Source: Hormiphora californensis
Taxonomy: Eukaryota; Ctenophora; Tentaculata; Cydippida; Pleurobrachiidae
Direction: 5' to 3'
Length of the DNA: 64,000 nt
Assembly (NCBI GenBank): GCA_020137815.1
Contig: CM035352.1
Coordinates: 4,818,998-4,882,997, forward strand
The position numbers and the translations under genes were made by a program. Below, piece after piece: positions 36,501-44,945 of the stretch. Within the stretch, counting starts at the first letter, position 1, and every line of letters starts with the position of its first letter. Under the pieces are notes generated by a model. That model was not told the DNA's origin and did not search any database. It saw nothing but the letters and a program-made list of their open reading frames with translations.

Positions 36501-39500
36501 TAGAAAAAGAATCTGTAGCTGTCCCAGAACCTGAAACCGTTGCTGAAACTGTTCCTGAATCTAAGACTGTTCCAGAACCCGCTGCAGAACCAGTTCTAGA
36601 AACTGAGACCACCGCAGAATCTGCTCCAGGACCTGATTCCGTTAATGAATCTGTTCTTGAATCTGAGATTGCCGCAAAACCAGTTTCAGTACCTGATATA
36701 GCTGCAGAGCCTGTTCCTGAAGCTGAGGTTGTTCCAGAATATGTTTCTGAATCTAAGATTATTCCAGGATCGGTTTCAGAACATGAAACCGTTGAAGAAT
36801 CTGTTGAAGAATCTGTAGAAACTGAGACTGTTCCAAAACTCGCTGCAGAGCCTGAGACCGTTGCAGAATCTGTTTCAGAAACTGAGGCCGTTTCAGAACC
36901 TGCTGTAGAATCTGAGACTGTTCTTGAATCTGTTCCTGAACCCGAGACCGTTGAGGTTCCTGAATCTGAGACTGTTCCTAAATCAGTTCCTGAACCCGAG
37001 ACCGTTGCTGTTCCTGAATCTGAGACGGTTTCAGAATCTGTTCCTCAACTTGCTGCAGAACCTGAGACCGTTGCAGAATCTGTTTCAGAAACTGAAGCCG
37101 TTTCAGAACCTGCTGTAGAATCTGAGACTGTTCCTGAATCTGTTCCTGAACCCGAGACCGTTGCTGTTCCTGAATCTGATACGGTTTCAGAATCTGTTTC
37201 TCAACTTGCTGCAGAACCTGAGACGGTTTCAGAATCTGTTACTGAACCTGAGGTAGTTTCAGAACCCGCTGCAGAGCCTGAGACCGTTGCCGTTCCTGAA
37301 TCTGAGATGGTTCCTGAATCAGTTTCAGAACTTGAAACTGTTGTAGAATCTGTTACTGAATCTGAGGCAGTTTCAGAAACCGCTTTAGAACCTGAGACCG
37401 TTGCTGTTCCTGAATCTGAGACTGTTCCTGAATCTGTTTCTGTACCCGAGACCGTTGCTGTTCCTGAATCTGAGACTGTTCCTGAATCTGTTCCTGAATC
37501 TGAGTCAGTTTCAGAACCCGCTGTAGAACCTGAGATCGTTACTGAAACTGTTCCTGAGCCTGCTGCAGAATATGAAACCGTTGCAGAATCTATTTCAGAA
37601 ACTGAGACCGTTTCAGAACCTGCTGTAAAATCTGAGACTGTTCCTGATTCTGTTCCTGAACCTGAGACCGTTGCTGTTCCTGAATCTGAGACTGTTTCTG
37701 AATATGTTACTGAACCTGACACCGCGTCCGAATCTGTTCCTGGACCTGACGTAGTTTTAGAACCCGCTGCAGAGCCTGAGACCGTTGCTGTTCCTGAATC
37801 TGAGACTGTTCCTGAATCTGTTCCTGTACCCGAGACCGTTGCTGTTCCTCAATCTGACACTGTTCCTCAATCTGTTATTGACTCTGAGGCTGTTCTAGAA
37901 CCCGCTGCAGAACCTGAGACCGTTGTAGAATCTTCTTCAGAAGCTGAGGCCGTTTCAGAACCCGCTGTAGAATCTAAAACTGTTCCTGATTCTGTTCCTG
38001 AATCTGAGACTGTTCCTGATTCTGTTCCTGAACCTGAGACTGTTCCTGATTCTGTTCGTGAACCTGAGACTGTTGCTGTTCCTGAATCTAAGACTGTTCC
38101 CGAATCTGTTCCTGAATCTAATGCTGTTCCTGAATCAGTTCCTGAACCTGAAACCGTTGCTGAATCTGAGACTATTTCTGAATCTGTTCCTGAATCTGAG
38201 TCAGTTTCAGAACCCGCGGTAAAACCTGAGACAGTTGCTGTTTCTGAATCTGCAGAGCCAGTTACTAAATCTGAGGATATTCCTGAAACTGAGTCGGTTC
38301 CAGGGCCAGTTCCAGAACCTGAGACCAGTAAAAGAATCAGAGGCTGTTCCAGAACCTGAGACTGTTCCAGAGCCAGTTTCAGAACTAGAGACTGTTCTAG
38401 AGCCAGTTCCAGAACCTGAGACTGTTCCAGACCCAGTTCCAGAACCTGAGACTGTTCCAGAGCCAGTTTCAGAACCTGAGACTGTTCCTGAGCCAGTTCC
38501 AGAACTTGAAACTGTTGCAGAATCTGTTACTGAATCTGAGACTATTTCTGAATCTGTTCCTGAATCTGAGTCAGTTTCAGAACCTGCGGTAGAACCTGAG
38601 ACCGTTACTGAAACTGTTCCTGAATCTGAGACAGTTGCTGTTTCTGAATCTGCAGAGCCAGTTACTGAATCTGAGGATATTCCTGAAACTGAGTCGGTTC
38701 CAGAGCCAGTTCCAGAACCTGAGACCGTTGTAGAATCTGTTTCTGAATCTCTTCCAGAACCTGAGACCGTAAAAGAATCAGAGGCTGTTCCAGAACCTCT
38801 TACAGAACCTGAGACTGTTCCAGAGCCAATTCCAGAAATAGAGACTGTTCTAGAGCCAGTTCCAGAACCTGAGACTGTTCCAGACCCAGTTCCAGAACCT
38901 GAGACTGTTCCAGACCCAGTTCCAGAACCTGAGACTGTTTCAGAGCCAGTTTCAGAACATGAGACTGTTCCTGAGCCAGTTCCAGAACTTGAAACTGTTG
39001 CAGAATCTGTTACTGAATCTGAGACTGTTCCAGACCCAGTTCCAGAACCTGAGACTGTTCAAGACCCAGTTTCAGAACCTGAGACTGTTTCAGAGCCAGT
39101 TACAGAACCTGAGACCACCACAGAAACTGTTCCTGAACCTGAGACTGTTCCAGAGCCAGTTTCAGAACCTGAGACTGTTCCTGAGCCAGTTCCAGAACTT
39201 GAAACTGTTGCAGAATCTGTTACTGAATCTGAGACTGTTCCAGACCCAGTTCCAGAACCTGAGACTATTCAAGACCCAGTTTCAGAACCTGAGACTATTT
39301 CAGAGCCAGTTACAGAACCTGAGACCACCACAGAAACTGTTCCTGAACCTGAGACTGTTCCAGAGCCAGTTTCAGAACCTGAAACAGTTCTAGAACCAGT
39401 TCCTGAACCTGAGACTGTTCCAGAGCCAGTTTCAGAACCTGAGACTGTTCCTGAGCCAGTTTCAGGACCTGAGACTGTTCCTGAGCCAGTTTCAGGACCT

Positions 39501-40145
39501 GAGACTGTTCCTGAGCCAGTTCCAGAACCTGAGACTGTTCCAGATCCAGTTCCAGAACCTGAGACTGTTCCAGACCCAGTTCCAGAACCTGAGACTGTTC
39601 CAGAGTCAGTTCAAGAACCTGAGACTGTTGTAGAATCTAAAACAGTTCTAGAACCAGTTCCAGAACCAGTTCCAGAGCCCGTTCCAGAACCTGACACCAC
39701 CACAGAAACTGTTTCAGAACCTGAGACCACCACAGAAACTGTTCCTGAACCTGAGACTGTTCCAACCCCAGTTTCAGAACCTGAGACTGTCCCTGAGACG
39801 GTTCCGGAGCCAGTTCCAGAACCTAAGACGATTCCAGAACCAGTTTCAGAACCTGAGAGCTGCACCAGAGAAACTGTTCCTAAATCTGAGACTGTTCCAA
39901 AACCAGTTTCCGAACCCGAGACCTCCGAAGCGGACGTGGATAAGACTGAGACTACTACCGAACAACCAGACAGAACTATAACAGAAACTGCTGAAGATAT
40001 CACTGAGGTTGATACTACCGAACACCTGATAACTGACACTGACAACTTTGACTACGAATCTGACTATGAACCGTGTGGGGCTGCGTCTGAAAATGGCTCC
40101 GTTTGCTCCACAGATGAGTTTCCCCATTGCACGACTAGAATTTAG
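20558..40145 (+). CDS. Two-LIM-domain protein fused to tandem YVxM and [12 protein letters not shown] repeats (putative signalling scaffold)
   Basis: I assemble nine plus-strand exons: 20558-20702, 20944-21009, 21235-21347, 24745-24858, 26084-26180, 26321-26483, 26687-26811, 32825-32916 and 34088-40145. Phases match at every junction, and one indel near 38327 is discounted, giving about 2,320 aa. Residues about 72-190 hold two LIM zinc-binding modules. LIM1 runs [21 protein letters not shown]2 runs [14 protein letters not shown] and a final HVEC. A 115-residue linker follows, then the repeat exon: about 58 TEPETV hexapeptides, acidic tyrosine motifs (YVEL, YINL, YAEL, YVNI), eight 16-residue units [16 protein letters not shown], two more YVxM motifs, and a PEPETV region of over 1,000 residues. 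YxxM phosphorylated on Tyr is the PI3K p85 SH2 site and YVN the Grb2 type. A docking-scaffold role is my inference. The link from exon 7 to exons 8-9 rests on phase only, so it could be two genes. Confidence 0.6.
20707..20764. repeat. (AG)n microsatellite immediately after the exon 1 donor
   Basis: Pure AG repeats start four bases after the GTGAG donor of LIM-gene exon 1. Confidence 0.97.
20788..20899. repeat. (GACAGA)n hexanucleotide array
   Basis: About 18 uninterrupted copies of GACAGA in intron 1 of the LIM gene, ending 45 bp before the exon 2 acceptor. Confidence 0.97.
21357..21569. mobile_element. MITE with about 50-bp terminal inverted repeats
   Basis: GGAATCCTGACATCAGGAAC-type sequence at the left end, extending through CTGATGGCTCGTGC, is mirrored at the right end (GCACGAGCCATCAGGTTCCT and onward). 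About 90 bp of non-coding sequence lie between. Confidence 0.88.
22418..22502. repeat. (TC)n microsatellite
   Basis: Imperfect TC/CTT run of about 85 bp in the LIM-gene intron. Confidence 0.93.
22867..22903. repeat. Short hairpin
   Basis: CGCCGGACTTATG is followed after a few bases by CATAAGTCCGGCG, a perfect 13-bp stem. Confidence 0.8.
24900..24946. mobile_element. Tigger/pogo-like TIR fragment
   Basis: TACAGTCGGACCCTAATTAT with CCGGCACCCGATTTACTGG matches the left end of the 15052 element. The right half is not evident. Confidence 0.5.
26967..31214 (-). CDS. Class 3 aldehyde dehydrogenase (fatty aldehyde dehydrogenase-like, ALDH3 family)
   Basis: Nine minus-strand exons: 31102-31214, 30809-30953, 29555-29778, 29332-29402, 29091-29236, 28638-28937, 28298-28526, 27329-27487 and 26967-27121. 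All phases close to 513 aa. Motifs in order: TWNYPLQL (substrate funnel), VKPTE (NAD binding), [21 protein letters not shown] with catalytic Glu about 207, [10 protein letters not shown] with catalytic Cys about 241, [28 protein letters not shown] and TRYPP. Spacing agrees with ALDH3A1/3A2. The extended C-terminus has a hydrophobic segment ([15 protein letters not shown]), as in microsomal ALDH3A2, so an ER or peroxisome tail anchor oxidising long-chain aldehydes to acids with NAD+ is likely. Asn replaces the commoner Cys two positions before GQ, which does not affect the nucleophile. The gene lies antisense inside the putative intron 7 of the LIM/repeat gene, and its own intron holds a foldback element. 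Confidence 0.95.
29798..30614. mobile_element. Foldback element in an ALDH intron, one arm interrupted
   Basis: Two arms of about 300 bp (29991-30295 and about 30300-30603) are reverse complements, centred near 30298. Landmarks are GACGTCGGACTTTTAAGCTC against GAGCTTAAAAGTCCGACGTC. The right arm continues to ATTCGTCCCTACTA (about 30600-30612), whose complement TAGTAGGGACGAAT appears only at about 29801-29814. So about 175 bp have inserted into the outer left arm. No coding content. Confidence 0.9.
31435..31501. repeat. Palindrome centred on AGTCCACAGTGGACTT
   Basis: About 32 bp on each side are near-perfect reverse complements. A variant TTAGTGGACTGTCCACTAA follows immediately. Confidence 0.85.
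32471..32535. repeat. Short inverted repeat
   Basis: TGAAATAGCTTTTATAC at 32471-32487 and GTATAAAAGCTATTTCA at 32519-32535. Confidence 0.85.
33414..33580. repeat. (AG)n/(GAGA)n microsatellite
   Basis: Imperfect then pure AG run of about 165 bp in the intron between exons 8 and 9 of the LIM/repeat gene. Confidence 0.95.
33903..33966. repeat. Short inverted repeat
   Basis: CTAAATTTCAGTTGTATGAGCG faces CGCTCAGCTGAAATTTAG; a hairpin about 130 bp upstream of the giant exon. Confidence 0.7.
34364..35441 (+). repeat. 18-bp coding repeat (TEPETV) with a 324-bp higher-order duplication
   Basis: About sixty in-frame copies of ACTGAACCTGAGACAGTC encode TEPETV and variants ([18 protein letters not shown]). 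The blocks 34661-34984 and 34985-35308 carry the same order of variants, offset by 324 bp (18 units). This shows a recent block duplication. The long open frames on the opposite strand and in the shifted frame follow from the 18-bp periodicity. Confidence 0.97.
35687..36070 (+). repeat. 48-bp coding repeat: eight SEYVxM units
   Basis: Eight consecutive 48-bp units each encode SEYV(T/A)M(T/A)SIDKGA(T/A)DD. They are followed by diverged SEYVDMDTL and DHYVTMDRF motifs. The eight copies are nearly identical at DNA level. Confidence 0.97.
36520..39930 (+). repeat. Long [12 protein letters not shown] coding repeat region
   Basis: Degenerate 15-24-bp units encode strings such as [15 protein letters not shown] and [12 protein letters not shown]. 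An internal duplication is visible: the segment around 38960-39120 recurs around 39165-39330 with almost no changes. The predicted protein is acidic, Pro/Glu/Val/Thr-rich and presumably disordered and extended. Confidence 0.95.
38320..38345 (+). other. Single-base frameshift in the giant exon
   Basis: Here the sequence reads GAGACCAGTAAAAGAATCAG, whereas the parallel repeat at about 38760 reads GAGACCGTAAAAGAATCAG. The extra A moves the frame and creates a stop at 38357-38359. Downstream the same repeat grammar continues in the +1 frame to 40145. It is most likely a sequencing indel, or a recent disabling mutation. Confidence 0.8.
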
Positions 40146-40610
40146 TAAAACTAAACCCCGCTGAGTATATTTCTTTCTTTGCATGTTTTTTATCCGATGT
40201 TTAAGATTTTGACTTTTGTACTAACTGAAGTATGTGAGAGCTTTTCATTGCTGTTAATAATAATTCCTTTTCGGTTCAAGAGAGGACCGGCACAATCTCA
40301 GATACGAGTTTTATTCATGCTTTTGAAACGGTTTAGGCGGTTTAAGGAACGAGGAACTGGATTCTGGAAGTAATTGGTGATGTTGTGTGCCAGAATCAGT
40401 GTCACAATTAATTATCGTCTTAATTGTGACGCGCGATCATTCGTCACAAATTAAACTACACTGGTGTTAGTGCGCGGCGCAGGCCATTCGAATTACCGGG
40501 AAGCCGATCCCGGGTCCTGCCGTTTTTTGAACAATTGGTGCCGACCCGTTCTGAGCACACATGATTATGTTGAGACAGTGAGAGACACACAGTACATGAT
40601 CATGTGCATA

Positions 40611-40611
<1 letters not shown>

Positions 40612-40646
<35 letters not shown>

Positions 40647-40680
40647 TCACTCTCTCTCTCTCTCCCTCTCTCTCCCTCTC
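40612..40680. repeat. (TC)n microsatellite
   Basis: Imperfect TC run of about 70 bp. Confidence 0.95.
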
Positions 40681-40786
40681 AGTTTTTGCTGAGCAAGCTG
40701 CTGCGATTGCTTGTGTGTTTTTGAATGAATTGCATGCATACCAGCGCAGTGGCAGCTGTTGCTAATGGAGATACAGCCGTTCAGTC

Positions 40787-40795
40787 TGAGAGAGC

Positions 40796-40874
<79 letters not shown>
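40787..40874. repeat. (AG)n microsatellite
   Basis: AG run of about 85 bp ending 83 bp before the start codon of the RIIa-like gene, probably in its 5' UTR or promoter. Confidence 0.95.
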
Positions 40875-40877
<3 letters not shown>

Positions 40878-40956
40878 CTCCCTCTGCGTGCGAAGGCTAC
40901 ATTACAAGAGTCTAGTTCAAGTTGCGACGTTTCGTTTGTCAGATTCACAGAACATC

Positions 40957-41335
40957 ATGCCGCCCAGTGCAGAAAAAGCCTACTTTCAGCTAACCGTTCC
41001 TAAAGGTTTGTCATATATTGTCAGTTCACTTCGTGTCTGGCGGCTCCGATCCGATCTGAGCGCACTGTCGCGAGGATCAAAACGGGGTCGGTCCACTAGT
41101 GTGTGACACTGGTCAGTGGTCATTTGCACGTCAGAATTTGCCCATACGCATACGTCATGTCTATTGTCAGTTGTCTAATATGTCTGTGTTTCCAGGTTTG
41201 GATGTGGTTATCAGTGGCATTTCCAAAGAAGTACTGAAACGACAACCCAAGGACGAGGATCTCGCCCGGGTGATAGCCAGCTATCTTCGCAGGGAGCTGA
41301 AAATGAGGGAAACAGGGACCTCTGAGCTGCAATGA
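40957..41335 (+). CDS. Small RIIa/dimerisation-docking-like protein
   Basis: Two exons, 40957-41005 and 41196-41335, with a phase 1 GT/AG intron, give a 62-aa protein starting MPPSAEKAYFQLTVPKG. The segment VPKGLDVVISGISKEVLKRQ, followed by PKDEDLARVIASYLRREL, matches the pattern of RIIa domains: (I/V)P.GL..LL.G...EVL...P.D followed by a second amphipathic helix. PKA RII, SPA17, ROPN1 and CABYR carry such domains. These form four-helix-bundle dimers that bind amphipathic anchoring helices, often in cilia and flagella. The protein is barely longer than the domain itself, and a longer isoform is possible. AATAAA sites at about 41426 and 41493 fit its 3' end, 15 bp from the stop of the convergent DDX18 gene. 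Similarity was judged by eye, so family assignment is moderate. Confidence 0.6.
41030..41098. mobile_element. Hairpin MITE fragment, TCTGGCGGC family
   Basis: TCTGGCGGCTCCGATCCGAT with TGAGCGCACTGTCGCGAGGA parallels the core at 14935-15007 and 6725-6790. It lies in the intron of the RIIa-like gene. Confidence 0.55.
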
Positions 41336-41510
41336 AACCCACCATCATCATCACCAGAAATATTTTTAGCAGACTAATGGAAATGGGGCAGAGTTAAATG
41401 TGGTTAAAACAGAAGAGAGACACTGACAAAATGGATCTGTGTAATAAATTAACTCGAATTGTGTACCCTGCTCATGATCTCTTGTCAATATAAATAAAAC
41501 TGTTTTGCTA

Positions 41511-42539
41511 TCAGCTCATTGAAAATTTCCCCTTTTTCTGTCCTCCTTTTCCTTTATAAAAGTCACTTTTCCCTTTCCTTTTCCCCTTGTTACTGCTAGC
41601 TACAGATAGGTTGACTGGAGGGGGAACTTGGAAACCAAAAGATTTGGCCACTAGGGACAGATCAAGCTTGTCGACATCGAATACGTTCTTCAGTGCGTGA
41701 GAAGCATATGCTTGGATGTAAGATCTGTAGGCTTCTTTGGCACTCTTGAACAGATAGAAATTCTTTGTTATCAACTTTTCCAACTGAGGGAGGAGAGAGC
41801 GGGGGTTAGGAACATGATTGACGAATAGATGTAACTCGGCATTGACAAAAATAAACAATCACTATTTTCTTGGCAGAATTCATGAGGGGGATTAATTAGC
41901 AACAATTGAAGCTTTTACCTGATTTTGCACATTTGCTATTTTGTTGTTGCTGAAGTTATATTCATTGAGGGGAACCTTCGCGTGTTTGAGGTATCGAAGG
42001 AAGGCCAGCTCCCCGGGTAACAGGAAAAGTAGGGCGTTACCAACACCACCCGCACGGGCTGTTCGACCCACTCTGTGGATATATTCCTGTAGACAGGGGG
42101 GATTTGTTAGTTACATTGATACTTTTCTGTACATCGTCATATCCCGATCATGTCATATAACGGAGGACCTATAATCTCTCTGATGATACTCAGGGATAGA
42201 AGTCAAACCAGGCTCGTGGTGAGGGGATAGTATAATTTGATAAACAGATACTAGGGGGTTGAACTCACTCTGGGATCATCGGGAGGATCATATTGGATAA
42301 TCCAATCAACAGCAGGGATATCTAAACCTCGAGCTGCCACATCTGTACAGAACAGAACTCCACTTTTGGCGTTACAGAACTCGAAGAATGTTGTTGTCCG
42401 CTTTTGCTGTTTTTGCTTTCCCTGTAGTTGAGATTAAAGATTTTAATTATTATCGGAGGAATGAAGGAAGAGAGGAAGGAAGATAGAGAGGGATGGAGAT
42501 AGAGAGGGGGGGATAAAAAGGGGGAGATAGAGAGGAAGG

Positions 42540-42609
<70 letters not shown>

Positions 42610-43079
42610 AGAAAGAGAGAGAGAGAGAGAGAGATAGGGGAGAGAGATTTAGAGAAGGATGAAGATCGATGCATAGAGATAGGAGACTGTCATTATGCCA
42701 TATTGGCAAAAGGTTGCACATTTTAATACAGAGAACTTGTTCTCCTAATTAAAAAAAGGGGTACTAGCTAGAAAGGAGCGTACCTACTGGATATAAACAC
42801 TCAAAATCCATTGTGCAACACTGATCTCAAGAATCATTTTGACCTATTTTTCGATGAGTGAAAACCATTTTATCAGGGTAGAGGGGGCATCAAACTTACA
42901 TGGATATCTTTAACAGGGATGTCAATGTAGTTGAATAACTCGGCGTGATATTTAACTGCGTTACAGGTGCTGAAAAATACCATGCACTTCTTGTCTTTGT
43001 TCTTCTTGACGAACGTGAAGAGGAGCATGAACCGTTTGTCGCTGGGACATACAACGTAGCCCTGTAGGGAGAAAGGATG

Positions 43080-43134
<55 letters not shown>

Positions 43135-44945
43135 GGATGGGAGAGATAGAGAGAGGCAGAGAGATAAAGATAGAAAGATAGAAAGAGAGAGACCACCCCT
43201 ACCTGTTCCAATCCGTCCACAGTGCTCTCCTGTTCCTCATCATCAACCCCAACATAGAGGGGTGCCTGCTGAAGGGAGATCCTGGCGAGATCCTCTACAT
43301 TTCGGGTCTGGGTGGCTGAGAACAGCATACTCTGTCTCTTCACCGGTAACAACCTGATTATCTGCTTCATCTCTTCTTCAAAACCAACCTGGAGAGAGAG
43401 AATTGGTAAATCGGTTTCTCTGTTATACCCCCATTTATTGGGGTGCGGAGAGAGAGAGAACTGAATAAGATAGAGATATTAGATAATAGAGCATCAGAGA
43501 TCTTTTTTGATTAAAAACAGGCACTTACCTCCAGTATTCTGTCAGCTTCATCAATCACAAGACACTTCAGATTCCGGAAAACAAAGTTTCTGGTATTCTG
43601 GAGGTGATCCAATAATCTTCCTGGGGTGGCAATTAACAGGTTGATCCCCTTACTTAACTTCTCTACCTCTGTCTTTCTGTTAGCCCCTCCCATTATGATC
43701 CCAAAGGTGTGGGAGTGATACTTGAATAGGTCCCGAGCTACACCGTAAATCTATATGGAGAGAAAGGAGGGTTAGGACTGAGGAAGGGGGTTAGGACGGA
43801 GGTAGAGGGTTAAGACGAAGGTAGTGGGGTTAGGACGGAGGTAGAGGGTTACATAATCACCTAATTGATCAATTACCTAATTGACTAATTACCTGTAGTG
43901 CTAATTCCCGTGTGGGGGAGATGATAATTACACCAGTCCCATTCCTCGGTTTAAACTTTAGCTTGTACAACAGCTCAACAGCGGGGAGGAGGAATGCCAA
44001 GGTTTTACCTGATCCGGTCTTGGCAGCACCAAGCAGATCCCTGAAACGAATTAGAAAAGGTGATAAGTTAGTCAAAAACAAGCAAACAAAGTTAGTTAAT
44101 ATTAAATATATTTAGGGAACAATAAACACGGTTCATAATTCAACTGACCTGCCCTTGAGTAGTGGTATCACCGTCTTGTGCTGAATCTGGGTCATATGCG
44201 TGAATCCCATCTCCGTAATGGCCTTGGTCGATTTGTCAGAGATGTAGGGGGCTAGAGATTCAAAGGAGGTATCAGGGAGAGAATCAGGGGTGGTGGTGGT
44301 GTCAATAGTCGGTATTGCCTCCTTTCGGACAGTCTCCTCTTCTTCTTCCTCTGCTCCTTTTTCTCCCTCTGCTCCTTCATCTTCCTCCTCTGCTCCTTCA
44401 ACAGCTTCATCTTCCTCCGGTTGTTGTTCTGTTACCTCTACTTCCTCCTCCTTGTTTTCCCCAGCAGGGGAACTAACTTCCTCGTCTACTACATCAGGGG
44501 GACTAGTTACACCTTCCTCAACTGCAGGGCTGTCCTCAACTCCAGGGCTGTCCTCAACAGGGCTGTCCTCGACTGCAGCAGGAGCATCTCCAGAGGTACC
44601 AGCGGAAAAGGAAACTTCATCGTCAGGGATACTTGCTATCGAAATGTTACCAACCGAACTAGCTGAGGGGGGAGGGAAATGTTACCAACTGAACTAGCTG
44701 AGGGGAGAAAGAAGGGAAATGTCAAACGGCGGCGTGGAGGGGTCAGGGGTGTGGTATTGTTAGATATTGAGAGGATTTCGTTTCATTCCCATGCCATATA
44801 TTTTGCAAACAACTTTACCGGTGCTTTTAGCTGATAGTCGTTTCTTTTTTAGTTTCTTCAGCTGCTTCAGTTCTGCAGCCTCCTCTGCCGTGACGTCATC
44901 CCCCTTGTTCTTTAGCTCCCTGAGCCGCGATGCACTGAACTTCAT
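41511..44945 (-). CDS. DDX18: DEAD-box RNA helicase, DDX18/Has1 orthologue
   Basis: Nine minus-strand exons: 44819-44945, 44149-44662, 43893-44040, 43529-43750, 43203-43388, 42900-43061, 42269-42421, 41919-42086 and 41511-41783, giving 650 aa. A basic start and a Glu-rich acidic stretch (about 60-150) precede the Q-motif region GFTHMTQIQ. Helicase motifs: AAKTGSGKT (I), PTRELALQ (Ia), TPGRLLDHL (Ib), VIDEAD (II), SATQT (III), [27 protein letters not shown] (V) and HRVGRTAR (VI). [20 protein letters not shown], the EYNF..NKI..VQ.Q..KLI..N region and the Lys/Gly-rich tail are typical of Has1/DDX18. Orthologues act in the nucleolus in large-subunit pre-rRNA processing. The intron 1 acceptor is tandemly duplicated (35 bp), and only the acceptor giving the start at 44662 keeps the frame. 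Confidence 0.96.
42480..42655. repeat. (GATA)n and (AG)n microsatellites
   Basis: Nine or more GATA repeats at about 42542-42578 are flanked by AG- and GGGGA-rich runs, within a DDX18 intron. Confidence 0.95.
43086..43192. repeat. (AG)n microsatellite
   Basis: AG run of about 45 bp followed by imperfect AGATAG/GAAAGA repeats in a DDX18 intron. Confidence 0.93.
44641..44710. repeat. 35-bp tandem duplication across the DDX18 intron 1 acceptor
   Basis: 44641-44675 and 44676-44710 are near-identical (GAAATGTTACCAACCGAACT and onward). On the minus strand each copy supplies a CTCAG acceptor before CTAGTTC. Using the upstream copy adds 35 nt and brings a stop codon, so only the inner site at 44662/44663 is productive. 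Confidence 0.9.

Larger units (their letters stand above)
40146..40956. other. Intergenic with (TC)n and (AG)n tracts
   Basis: Between the repeat gene and the small RIIa-like gene. Contains a (TC)n tract at 40612-40680 and an (AG)n tract at about 40787-40873. No coding exon is supported; the apparent frames are microsatellite translations. Confidence 0.7.

Noticed and set aside
38329-38341. A 13-nt GT...AG segment (GTAAAAGAATCAG) that would restore the frame as a tiny intron
   Set aside because: Introns this short are not known in animals, and the parallel repeat contains the same bases as coding sequence. A one-base indel explains it better.
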